Below, in pieces: positions 48,161-56,433 of a stretch of 64,000 nt of DNA. The stretch is from the NCBI RefSeq assembly GCF_025822605.1, contig NZ_JACKTY010000029.1, forward strand, positions 536,515 through 600,514, given 5' to 3'. The first letter of the stretch is position 1. Each line of letters starts with the position of its first letter. Source of the stretch: Mycolicibacterium komossense. Lineage in GTDB: Bacteria > Actinomycetota > Actinomycetes > Mycobacteriales > Mycobacteriaceae. The notes beneath the pieces were generated by a model. The model was not told where the DNA came from. It did not search any database and was given only the letters and a program-made list of their open reading frames with translations. The translations under genes and the position numbers were made by a program.

Positions 48161-48353
48161 TTAGCCCTGGCGGGTTTCTTGAACGGAAGTTCGCGGTCAC
48201 CGTAGATGCCGCAATCCGACGCCCCGTTGCCCTACTGCGTCGACCTCGCTCAAAGACGCACCAAACCTGAACGTACTCAACCGAATTCAATACATCTCGC
48301 CACAAGTCGGGATACGTTCGCCTGGTCAGCGGAACGACAGTCGGGAGTCGCCC

Positions 48354-49415
48354 ATGCCAACCGCCATTCGCCCTTTGACGTCACTCGCTGTTGCGATCGT
48401 GGGGGCCGGCGCCCTCGCGATCCCACCGGCGTACATGCCGCCACACTCCCTGGCCCAGGTCTCGCCGACGGTCCAACTGGCCGCCACAACCGACATCCTC
48501 GGCCCCGACCAGTCGACCCTGGACGGTAGCCACGCCGCTTTCTATAACCTGTTACCGGTTATGAAAACACTTGGCCTGGTGACGATTTCGCCGACTGCGC
48601 AGGAGTTGGTGGACTTCTCTACGAGCTCACTGAGCGGAGTGCTACTCGGCTTGGCAGGTCCCCTCGCCGGGCCCGCCGTGCTACTGACCGCCAACCTGCA
48701 GTCCATCGCCGCCGACGTCGCCGCAGGGGATGTCGGCGGTGCCCTCGCGACACTGGCCGGCACTCCCGCCGCCCTGGTCAACGCATTCCTCTATGGCGGC
48801 GTTCACCTGGACCTGACCTCGCTGGTGGCGACGGCGGGCCCCGCGTTGGGCCTGCAATTCCCCAACGGCGTCAAGTTGGGAATCGCCTTCGGCGGACTGC
48901 TCAGCCCGGCCGGCTCGGTATTCAACGCGCTCGACTTCAACTTCTCCCTGGAACTCGGTTCCCTTCCTCTGGGCACCATCGGCCTCGCGACCGGAACCGG
49001 CCCCGGCGCCATCAGCTCGCTGGCCGCGCTGGTCGGTACCGCCGCCGAGGCAGTGACCGGCGCCCTCAACGACGTGGCGACAGCGATCTCCGAGATTCCC
49101 CGCTCAGTGGTGAACACCGTGACTGCCCTGGCGACACCGGGTGCGGGGTTGCCTGCGCTGACCGCACGTAAGGCGGCCGCCGACACCGCGGCACCCGCCA
49201 CTATTCAGTTGCGGGACAAGACAACTCGGGACAGCGTCAAGGCAGTGCCGAACGCCGCGCGCAGCACCGGCGGCAAACACCGCGCCACCTCCGGCGGTCC
49301 GGCAGGCGATCAGGTCAGCGCGGCCTCGGCCTCCGCCGATACCGCACCAGCCGCGAAGGCCGGCCCCGCCGGGCAGGCCAAGCACACCAAGACCGCACAG
49401 CACGCCGCGGCTTAG
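48354..49415 (+). CDS. Exported porin-like protein (GjpA-like)
   Basis: A 353-residue exported protein. A signal peptide (MPTAIRPLTSLAVAIVGAGA...) is followed by a hydrophobic Gly/Ala/Leu-rich domain (residues about 60-250), including NAFLYGGVHLDLTSLVATAG and GIAFGGLLSPAGSVFNALDF. The last 90 residues are low-complexity Ala/Lys/Thr/Gly. Mycobacterial proteins of this type are annotated as outer membrane porin GjpA; I assign it from memory of the pattern, so the porin role is tentative. It stands alone upstream of the kinase gene. Confidence 0.6.
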   Translation: MPTAIRPLTSLAVAIVGAGALAIPPAYMPPHSLAQVSPTVQLAATTDILGPDQSTLDGSHAAFYNLLPVMKTLGLVTISPTAQELVDFSTSSLSGVLLGLAGPLAGPAVLLTANLQSIAADVAAGDVGGALATLAGTPAALVNAFLYGGVHLDLTSLVATAGPALGLQFPNGVKLGIAFGGLLSPAGSVFNALDFNFSLELGSLPLGTIGLATGTGPGAISSLAALVGTAAEAVTGALNDVATAISEIPRSVVNTVTALATPGAGLPALTARKAAADTAAPATIQLRDKTTRDSVKAVPNAARSTGGKHRATSGGPAGDQVSAASASADTAPAAKAGPAGQAKHTKTAQHAAA

Positions 49416-49483
49416 ACCGCACACCTGCCGGGCTCCACGCGATCGATCAGGCAAGATCGTCGGGTGAGCTGTAACGAGACACC

Positions 49484-50866
49484 ATGAAAGACATCGGCCA
49501 AGGAATACGCTGGCTGTTGCGGTTACCGCTGCGGATGCTGTCGCTGCGCACCATCGTGATCGTCGCCGCACTGGGCGTCGTGACCACCGTCATCATCATC
49601 GGCACCTGGGTGTGGGTCGGTATCACCAACGACCTGTACAGCCAGCTGGACCGGCGACTGGATTCACTGAGCAGCCTCGGTGATTTCAGCAATCTGCTCG
49701 GCAGCGTGCTGAGTTCGGGAACCGACCAGCCCATTCCCGAAGGCGGCCTGGTGCGGACCGCACGGATCGGGGGTGCCACCGTTTCGGTGCCCAGCGACAT
49801 CGTCCTGCCGGAGTTCGAGAACGGTTTCGCCGACACCACCATCGACGGCGTGCACTATCGCGTCCGCACCTTCGTCGCCGGGCCGGCCACCATCGCGATC
49901 GGCGCACCGATCGCCGAGACCCAGAAGCGGATCAACGAACTGCACCTGCGCGTGCTGATCATCTGCGGCAGCATCATCGCCGGCGCGATCCTGATCGGCT
50001 GGGTGTTCTCGCTGATCATGATCAACCCCTTCCGCCTGCTGGCCCAACAGGCCCGCGTCATCAATGCCCAGTCCAAACCCGACGAGGTCCAGGTGCGCGG
50101 GGTGTGGGAGGCGGTGGAGATCGCCGAGGCAGTGGAGGGCATGCTAGCCCGGATCCAGACCGAACAGGAACGTACCAAGGCGGCACTGGAGTCGGCGCGC
50201 GATTTCGCCGCCGTCGCCTCTCATGAGCTGCGCACTCCGCTGACGGCCATGCGCACCAATCTCGAGGTGCTCTCCACCCTGGAACTGCCCGCCGAGCAGC
50301 GCGACGAGGTCATCGGCGACGTCATGCGCACCCAGGGCCGGATCGAGGTGACGCTGACCGCGCTGGAGCGCCTCGCGCAGGGCGAGCTGACCACGGTCGA
50401 CGACTTCGTGCCCGTCGACATCACCGAGCTGCTGGACCGGGCGGCGCACGACGCGATGCGCACCTATCCCGACCTGTCGGTATCGCTGGGGACACTGAGC
50501 ACGGTGCTCATGCTGGGACTGCCGGCGGGGCTGCGGTTGGTGATCGACAACGCCATCACCAACGCGGTCAAACACGGTGGCGCCACCGAAGTCCGGCTCA
50601 ACGCCATCAGTTCCGCCGAGGGCGTGGAGATCACCGTCGACGACAACGGCAGTGGTGTCCCCGAAGAGGAACGCAAGACCGTCTTCGAGCGCTTCGCCCG
50701 CGGTTCGACCGCTTCACGCACCGGCTCGGGTCTCGGGCTGGCGCTGGTCGCCCAGCAGGCCGAGCTGCACGGCGGGACCGCCTCCCTGGAGGTGAGCCCG
50801 CTTGGCGGCACCCGCCTGATGTTGCGGCTGCCCGCACCCGGGCGCACCGACGACACGCCCTTGTGA
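49484..50866 (+). CDS. Orphan PrrB-like sensor histidine kinase
   Basis: A 460-residue kinase very like PrrB (Rv0902c). Two membrane segments (about residues 21-44 and 155-180) enclose an extracytoplasmic sensor with TIDGVHYRVRTFV. Then come a HAMP domain, the phospho-acceptor His in SHELRTPLTAMRTNLEVLST near residue 248, and the ATPase motifs DNAITNAVKHGGATEV, VDDNGSGVPEEER and GSGLGLALVAQQA. PrrB always pairs with PrrA, but no response regulator gene is next to this copy. It might phosphorylate PrrA encoded elsewhere. Confidence 0.92.
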   Translation: MKDIGQGIRWLLRLPLRMLSLRTIVIVAALGVVTTVIIIGTWVWVGITNDLYSQLDRRLDSLSSLGDFSNLLGSVLSSGTDQPIPEGGLVRTARIGGATVSVPSDIVLPEFENGFADTTIDGVHYRVRTFVAGPATIAIGAPIAETQKRINELHLRVLIICGSIIAGAILIGWVFSLIMINPFRLLAQQARVINAQSKPDEVQVRGVWEAVEIAEAVEGMLARIQTEQERTKAALESARDFAAVASHELRTPLTAMRTNLEVLSTLELPAEQRDEVIGDVMRTQGRIEVTLTALERLAQGELTTVDDFVPVDITELLDRAAHDAMRTYPDLSVSLGTLSTVLMLGLPAGLRLVIDNAITNAVKHGGATEVRLNAISSAEGVEITVDDNGSGVPEEERKTVFERFARGSTASRTGSGLGLALVAQQAELHGGTASLEVSPLGGTRLMLRLPAPGRTDDTPL

Positions 50867-51003
50867 CGTCTGCCCGAAAGCCCGGCACCTCATTACAATT
50901 CGATCGCTTCACACTGTTCAATACCGCTTCATCGAAATGCAGAGCCATGCGCTCGAAACGGCGGTAATCTACACACCTCACATCAGACCTCGGGGAGAGA
51001 TTA

Positions 51004-51243
51004 ATGCGAAGAATTGCTTTGGCGGTTGCCGCCGCGGCACTAATTGTCGTCCCGGTTGCGGGCGCTCAATCGGCACAAGCCGCGTCGACGACCACACCCA
51101 ACCAGACAATCACCACTCCGGCACCCGCGCAGGGACCGAAGGTGCTCATGTTCGACTGCCAGGGCACCACCGGCTATATGGGCTGCGGGCCTGGCTGGTT
51201 CTGGCGGGACGGCTGGCGCGGATTCTCGTGCTACCCGTGCTGA
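51004..51243 (+). CDS. Small exported Cys/Trp/Gly-rich protein
   Basis: A 79-residue protein. A signal peptide (MRRIALAVAAAALIVVPVAG, cleavage near AQA-AS) is followed by a Thr/Pro linker and a compact end, FDCQGTTGYMGCGPGWFWRD, closed by CYPC. The four cysteines may form two disulphides. ATG 51004 has GGGGAGA upstream. It is followed 46 bases later by another exported protein gene. No family recognised. Confidence 0.7.
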   Translation: MRRIALAVAAAALIVVPVAGAQSAQAASTTTPNQTITTPAPAQGPKVLMFDCQGTTGYMGCGPGWFWRDGWRGFSCYPC

Positions 51244-51289
51244 CGCGTCCAGACATAAAAGCCAACCGCACAGATTGGAACAGGACGCC

Positions 51290-51835
51290 ATGAGTCGTTC
51301 ATTTACTGCAATGCGCCGCCTGACCGCGGGCGCGCTGATGATTGCCGGAGCAAGTGTCAGCGGTCTCGGAATTGCTTCCGCAGATCCTGGTGATTACACG
51401 GGTTTGCTCGTTCACCCGAATACCGTCACCGATTCCGATGCTTACTCATCCGGGGCGCCGATTCTCGACCCGAATGGGCAGCAGGGCGCGCAGGCGGTTT
51501 ACAACCACCGCGACGGCAGCCGCGCCATCACCGATACGGTCCTGGTTCTGGCCGATCCGACCGCGGCCACTGACGCGCTGAACGCGGCACGGGCCGGCAG
51601 TGGTATCGCCAACCCGAAGTCGCAGCCCGCTCCGGTGGGGGTCGACGGCACGATCCTCACGGGCACTGGGGCCAACGGGCAGTCGGTCAGTCTGTTGTTG
51701 TTCACCCAGGGCAACACTGCGACGACGGTCGAATTCACCGGTCCCGGTAACGATCCGGCGCCGCAGGACCTGGTGGTCCAGTTCGGCCAGCAGCAGGACA
51801 GCACGATCAAGGGCTGGCAAGCCGAGTTGGGCTGA
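51290..51835 (+). CDS. Exported protein of unknown function
   Basis: A 181-residue protein with a signal peptide ending ...GLGIASA-DPGDYTGLL. The mature part is a mixed alpha/beta domain with QAVYNHRDGSRAITDTVLVL and SVSLLLFTQGNTATTVEFTG, without cysteines. I do not recognise the family, but the pattern is common among mycobacterial small secreted proteins. ATG 51290 follows ACAGGACG. A strong hairpin follows the stop. Confidence 0.75.
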   Translation: MSRSFTAMRRLTAGALMIAGASVSGLGIASADPGDYTGLLVHPNTVTDSDAYSSGAPILDPNGQQGAQAVYNHRDGSRAITDTVLVLADPTAATDALNAARAGSGIANPKSQPAPVGVDGTILTGTGANGQSVSLLLFTQGNTATTVEFTGPGNDPAPQDLVVQFGQQQDSTIKGWQAELG

Positions 51836-51852
51836 GCTACCGAGAGTCACGA

Positions 51853-51888
51853 CAGAGAGGCCGGATGCGCGAGCATCCGGCCTCTCTG
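51853..51888 (+). terminator. Strong hairpin terminator
   Basis: A 16-base perfect stem (CAGAGAGGCCGGATGC and complement) with a GCGA tetraloop, 18 bases beyond the stop of the exported protein gene. No U-tract, as common in mycobacteria. Confidence 0.88.
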
Positions 51889-52039
51889 CTGTCCAGGCTT
51901 GTACACCCTGCAACCCGAGCGTGACGGCAAATCGGCAGAAGATTAGAGATTTACTTAAGTGTTAAATTTTCGCCTCATCGAATTGACGGAGGCATAAAGT
52001 TTGCCGAGGCGATGGTCGGCCTTTTCCCAGGAGGAAAGC

Positions 52040-54559
52040 ATGTGGGCTGCAAAGCATTTGGACCTGGTCAGTGGATTTGCCGTCGCGCTTGGGGTGAGCG
52101 CTGCGATGCTCACCGGTTACGGTGTGGCCGCAGCCGACACCGGCACTCCCGGCACATCAGCGAATTCTGACAGCGCGGCGCACAGCAGCCCCTCGAAACC
52201 GTCGGCGGGACCGTCGAAATCCTCGGCATCACGGCCGTCGACAGCGTCGGCCGCATCATCGAAAAAGCCCAAGCCCCAGGTCGTCGCGGCGACCACCACC
52301 GGCTCCACCGGAAGCACTGGCACCGACACCTCGGCCGCCGCGGCCGATAACACCGCTGCGCTGCCGGCCATCACCACCCGGTTCGCCCCCATCAGGACAT
52401 CGAAGCCCGCGGCCACCAGCACCACGTCGACGTCACTGACGACGACTGCCAGCGGACTGGTCGTACCGATTGCGACGGCGCAGCTGTCGGCACCCAGCGC
52501 CGCCAGCGCCACATCGTCGTCGCCGGGCGGTTTGCTCGCAGCCCTGATCGGCGACATCTTCACCGGCAACTCGCCCACCACACCGGTGGCCTCGCCGACC
52601 GACTTACTTCTCGCCACAGCCAGCCGCCGTCAACTCGTCTCCGCCGCAGTCGATTCCAACCCGAGCTTCAACCTGACCAACGGTGTCATCTACGGCAACG
52701 TCAATGGCACGGGTACGTCTCCCCTGACCTACACCGTCATCGGTGCCCCCAGTGCGGGCGGCAAGGTCACCCTCAACAGCACCGACGGCAGCTTCAGTTT
52801 CCTGCCCGACTTCTCCGTGGTGCAGAGCCACGGCACCGAAAGCTTCTCGGTGCTGGTGAACGAGACCACTCCGCTGGTGACAGCGTTGGTCGGCATTCCG
52901 GTGGTCGGATCGCTGATAGTCCAGCCGGTCGTGATGGCGCTCTACCAGGTGCCCGGCGTCAACGTCTTGCTCGCACCACTCATCGGCGCCTCGACCATCA
53001 CCAACGTCGTGGTCCCGGTGGGCACTCTTGTCGGCGACAACCCGGTCGCGTTCACCACCAAGGTCCCCTCCGTCGGCGGCGCACTGATCAGCGTCAACTA
53101 CTTCCCGGCCACCGGGCTCCAGACCGGCCAAAGCGCGCCGACCGTTCTCAACGGTCCCGGCCTGGGAACCGCAGGCAATATCGACCCCACCTCGGTCACG
53201 ATTGTCAGCGGACTGGTGCCCGGGTTGGTACCGCTGCGCAACGACGGCTACAACGTCATCACCTGGGATCCGCGCGGCGAATTCGCCTCCACCGGCACCC
53301 TGCAGCTCGACTCCCCCGCGTTCGAAGGCCAGGACGTCTCGGCCATCATCGACTGGGCCCAGACGATGGACTCGGTTCAGAAGGACGCCACCGGCGACCC
53401 GCTCATCGGCATGGTCGGCGGCTCGTACGGCGGCGGCATCCAGTTGGTGGCCGCCGGGATCGACAAGCGGATCGACGCGATCGTGCCCGGTATCGCCTGG
53501 AACAACCTGAACGACTCGCTGTACCCCCAGTCCACCTTCAAGACCTCGTACGCATCGCTGCTGCTGCTGTCTCTGGTCACCACGGGCGCCCGGATCAACA
53601 CTCAGATCTACGAGGGCATCGTCCTGGGGGATCTGCTCGGCGTGCTGACCGACAGCCAGCAGGCGCTGCTCGCCAGTAGCGGCCCAGACTTCCTGGACGG
53701 CAACATCACCGCCCCGACGTTGTTCATCCAGGGCACAGTAGACGTGCTGTTCCCCCTCCAACAGGCTCTGATGAACTCGCAGATGCTCAACCCGACCACC
53801 CAGCAGGCGATGATCTGGTTCTGCGGTGGCCACGGCGCCTGCCTGGATCTGACCGCCGCCCAGCAGCAAGCGCAATCGGAATTCCTCACGCAGCAGACGC
53901 TGAACTGGCTCGACAAATACGTCAAGGGTGAGACCATCGCCGATCCGCCGAAGTTCCAGTGGATCGACCAGAACGGCGTCTACCACGCATCTGATCTGCT
54001 CCCGACCGACCCCAACTTCAACCTGCCCGCGGCGGACAATCTGAACACCGAAGGGTCCGGCGGTCTTCTGCCGATCATCCCGCTCATCGGCGGCTCGGGA
54101 CCCCAGACCGACATTCCGATCCCGTACTCGCTCGGCCTCGGAGCACCGGCCAGTAACGCCATCAACATCCCGCTGAATGTCGGCACCGCCGAAGCGAATA
54201 TCGCGGGAGCGCCGACGCTGACGATGACCTACTCCGGGCTCGGCACCAGCCGGTCGGTGTATGCGCAGATCGTCGACGAGGACACCGGACGGGTCGTCGG
54301 CAACATCGTCACGCCGATCCCGGTGACGCTGAACGGCCAGCAGCAGACGGTGCAGATCCCGATGGAGGACATCGCCTACACCGTCAACGCCGGCGGCACC
54401 CAAAGTCATCTGACGCTGCAGATCGTCTCCTCAGCCACCCCCTTCCTGAACTTCACGCAGTTCGGGGTGATCAATGTGTCCGGCGTCAGCGTCAGCATGC
54501 CGGTCTACAACACGGCCAACAACGCCGTCACCGCGGACGATCTGGCGAGCGTCGCCTAG
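52040..54559 (+). CDS. Large exported CocE/X-Pro-type hydrolase with cadherin-like domain
   Basis: An 839-residue exported protein. Residues 1-32 are a signal peptide (cleavage near AAA-DT). A Ser/Thr/Ala/Pro linker runs to about residue 190. A cadherin- or VCBS-like domain (PLTYTVIGAPSAGGKVTLNS) follows. The S15/CocE-type alpha/beta hydrolase has GMVGGSYGGGIQLVAAG near residue 460 (nucleophile Ser), LFIQGTVDVLFPLQQA (Asp) and FCGGHGACLD (His). The jelly-roll C-terminal domain resembles that of X-Pro dipeptidyl peptidases. ATG 52040 follows AGGAGG. It could act on peptides, esters or lipids outside the cell; the substrate is unknown. Confidence 0.85.
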   Translation: MWAAKHLDLVSGFAVALGVSAAMLTGYGVAAADTGTPGTSANSDSAAHSSPSKPSAGPSKSSASRPSTASAASSKKPKPQVVAATTTGSTGSTGTDTSAAAADNTAALPAITTRFAPIRTSKPAATSTTSTSLTTTASGLVVPIATAQLSAPSAASATSSSPGGLLAALIGDIFTGNSPTTPVASPTDLLLATASRRQLVSAAVDSNPSFNLTNGVIYGNVNGTGTSPLTYTVIGAPSAGGKVTLNSTDGSFSFLPDFSVVQSHGTESFSVLVNETTPLVTALVGIPVVGSLIVQPVVMALYQVPGVNVLLAPLIGASTITNVVVPVGTLVGDNPVAFTTKVPSVGGALISVNYFPATGLQTGQSAPTVLNGPGLGTAGNIDPTSVTIVSGLVPGLVPLRNDGYNVITWDPRGEFASTGTLQLDSPAFEGQDVSAIIDWAQTMDSVQKDATGDPLIGMVGGSYGGGIQLVAAGIDKRIDAIVPGIAWNNLNDSLYPQSTFKTSYASLLLLSLVTTGARINTQIYEGIVLGDLLGVLTDSQQALLASSGPDFLDGNITAPTLFIQGTVDVLFPLQQALMNSQMLNPTTQQAMIWFCGGHGACLDLTAAQQQAQSEFLTQQTLNWLDKYVKGETIADPPKFQWIDQNGVYHASDLLPTDPNFNLPAADNLNTEGSGGLLPIIPLIGGSGPQTDIPIPYSLGLGAPASNAINIPLNVGTAEANIAGAPTLTMTYSGLGTSRSVYAQIVDEDTGRVVGNIVTPIPVTLNGQQQTVQIPMEDIAYTVNAGGTQSHLTLQIVSSATPFLNFTQFGVINVSGVSVSMPVYNTANNAVTADDLASVA

Positions 54560-54566
54560 CTCAGGG

Positions 54567-54683
54567 CCGATGCGAGGCGAGGCACCAGCCCCGCTGAGGA
54601 GTCAGGCAATCAGACGAACGCCTGACGACCGATGCGAGGCGAGGCACGAGCCCCGCTGAGGAGTCAGGCAATCAGACGAACGC
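54567..54683. repeat. Tandem repeat, two copies of a 55-bp unit
   Basis: Copies at 54567-54621 and 54629-54683 start CCGATGCGAGGCGAGGCAC and end TCAGGCAATCAGACGAACGC. They differ at a single base and are 7 bases apart (period 62). They lie just after the large hydrolase gene and before a hairpin terminator. Function unknown. Confidence 0.92.
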
Positions 54684-54686
54684 ACT

Positions 54687-54719
54687 CGAGCCCTCTCGGC
54701 AAACCGCCGGGAGGGCTCG
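54687..54719 (+). terminator. Hairpin terminator of the large hydrolase gene
   Basis: Stem CGAGCCCTC-t-CGG / CCG-g-GAGGGCTCG with a 7-base loop. It lies about 130 bases after the stop, beyond the tandem repeat. Confidence 0.75.
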
Positions 54720-55002
54720 AACATGTCGGGGCATGCGATTATCGGATCGCCTTTCTGCGCTGGCACAGTTGCAAATATTTTTTCTGATTTTCAATCACCA
54801 CTTTTCGAGTAGCTTTGCGGCCTCATTCGAATGCCGCGGCCGACGAACCAGCACCGATATTTCGCCTGGAGCCACAGCAAAAGTGCTCGCCAGGGCATGT
54901 ACTGTCGGGTCCTGGGGGCTACTATCTGCTCAACAATGGCGTGCACAACGGGGTGTCTCAGTTGATCTGATCAACTGTTTTATCGGGGGTAGGGGTAACT
55001 CG
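54720..55002. other. AT-richer intergenic region
   Basis: About 280 bases without a credible gene. It includes an AT-rich stretch (near 54770-54800) that is unlike the surroundings and may carry the promoter of the next small gene. Confidence 0.4.
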
Positions 55003-55194
55003 GTGACAACTGTCCTGGCTGAAATTCGCCGTAAAACTCGGGTAATTCGACGACGAGTGCGGCACAAACGAGATGAGATCGACGTCCGCTACCCGTCGTT
55101 GGGTCGGTGGCTGCAGTACTCGGCCGTCGCACTGCTGGTTCTTTTCACCATCGGCATCGTGATCTATGCGTTGCAGGCGGCAAGCGGTCGTTAG
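55003..55194 (+). CDS. Small single-span membrane protein
   Basis: A 63-residue protein: a strongly basic N terminus (EIRRKTRVIRRRVRHKRDEI) and one membrane segment (YSAVALLVLFTIGIVIYALQ) near the C terminus. By the positive-inside rule the N terminus is cytoplasmic. GTG 55003 has GGGGTA upstream. No family recognised. Confidence 0.6.
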   Translation: MTTVLAEIRRKTRVIRRRVRHKRDEIDVRYPSLGRWLQYSAVALLVLFTIGIVIYALQAASGR

Positions 55195-55480
55195 CCCGGG
55201 CGGGGGGCGGCGCGAACGTGTGGCCGGACGTGAGACGACCCTTCTCGAACGTGGTGTCGGTCCAATCGACCAGGTCGTTCTGGTACATCTCCGGGCCATC
55301 CGCAGCAAGACCGATCTGCAGCCACGCCTGCTTGGTGGTGTCGTCGACGTGCACGGAGAACCCGGTACCCCCGAGTCTGACAACAGACACCTGGATGCGG
55401 AACGGATACCACGCCGACCCGGGCCCGCACTGGATACTTCGGGGGTCGAAATCTTCACCGCGCGCCAGTATTTGACAAGG
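55145..55480 (-). other. Possible minus-strand coding remnant
   Basis: An open frame without a clear start reads CGPGSAWYPFRIQ, GGTGFSVHVDDTTKQAWLQ and NDLVDWTDTTFEKGRLTS, a composition that looks like a real exported protein. It begins without an ATG or RBS and overlaps the small membrane protein gene at its end. It may be a decayed gene, or an active one with start GTG 55390. Confidence 0.3.
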
Positions 55481-55547
55481 GAACTTGCACAGCCTTTCCC
55501 TAGGTTGACCGCGGGCAGCTCTCAGACGGCCGATCTACCGTGAATGC

Positions 55548-55721
55548 ATGGGCGTTGAAGTGATCGCACGGTTGTTCCGGAACCGCGCGGTATGCGCGTG
55601 CGGCTGGCAGAGCGAATCCCACTTCTTCCGCGGTGGCGCCGTGGTCGATGGCGGCCTGCACCTCAGCACCCATTCCTACGCGGCCGACACGCCGCCGGTC
55701 CACGTCCAGCAGGCCAGCTAA
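55548..55721 (+). CDS. 57-residue small protein
   Basis: MGVEVIARLFRNRAVCACGW begins a frame of 57 codons, ending VHVQQAS. It has a CxC motif and two His/Phe-rich segments (ESHFFRGGAVVDG). No RBS is very strong. It overlaps the end of the convergent DUF5994 gene by 4 bases. Its amino-acid composition looks coding; no family recognised. Confidence 0.45.
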   Translation: MGVEVIARLFRNRAVCACGWQSESHFFRGGAVVDGGLHLSTHSYAADTPPVHVQQAS

Positions 55722-56188
55722 CTCGGAGCCACTAACTCGGAACCGCTGTCCAAGGACAGCAGGGAATCCACCGTTGAGGCGGAGCCGGATTCCGCTGCAG
55801 CCATCATGGTGGTGTGCGCGTGCCGTTCATCAGTGGCCGGCGGGACGACCAGTAGGACGATCCGGCCGTTGTCGAGTCCAATCACTTCGATGGTGTTGCC
55901 TGGTTGCAGCGAGTATCCATCGAGCCGTACGACGCGACCGCCGGTGATGAACTTCCGGGGCGCGCTGGGCCATTCGTCGAAGTTGTACAGCACACGAACT
56001 ATGGGGCCGAGGCGAACCGACAGCACCGCCAACAGGTCCGGCAGCTCGGCCGCGAGGTCATTGCCGTGTGGCCACCAGGCGCCGTCGACGTATCCACTCT
56101 GGCGCTCCTTCGGTTTCAAGCGCAACCGCGGCGTGTGCGCCGGAACCGTGGACTGCTCAACGTTGTCAAGTGCCTGCTGTCGCGTCAT
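55718..56188 (-). CDS. DUF5994 family protein
   Basis: A 156-residue protein with the DUF5994 pattern: RLRLKPKERQSGYVDGAWWP, NDLAAELPDLLAVLSVRLG and RVVRLDGYSLQPGNTIEVIG. The family is common in mycobacteria in several copies; no function is established. The C-terminal 35 residues are low-complexity and rich in Ser. Stands alone. Confidence 0.87.
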   Translation of the reverse strand: MTRQQALDNVEQSTVPAHTPRLRLKPKERQSGYVDGAWWPHGNDLAAELPDLLAVLSVRLGPIVRVLYNFDEWPSAPRKFITGGRVVRLDGYSLQPGNTIEVIGLDNGRIVLLVVPPATDERHAHTTMMAAAESGSASTVDSLLSLDSGSELVAPS

Positions 56189-56433
56189 GCGACGTCCTGT
56201 CTCGGCCGGAAATCGGCCAGATTACTCAGATCGGCGGCGCCTCTACTCGAAAGGTCACCTGTACGAAGTACGGCCGATATCGATAACTCTACGCCGATCC
56301 GGGAGAACTGCGGCACGAAATCCACGACGAGATGGAGACCGTCGATAGGAAATTGACTTTCGTTGTTGCACAGTTGATTTCGACCTGGCGGGTACCGGGC
56401 GTCGCGGACGACAGGCCTCGATCGGACTCAGGT

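Noticed and set aside
52604..54409. 601-codon minus-strand open frame
   Set aside because: Long only because of GC-rich codon bias on the opposite strand of the exported hydrolase; Asp/Gly/Val/Arg repeats typical of antisense frames.
54567..54683. CRISPR array interpretation of the tandem repeat
   Set aside because: Only two units, spacer of 7 bases, no cas genes nearby.
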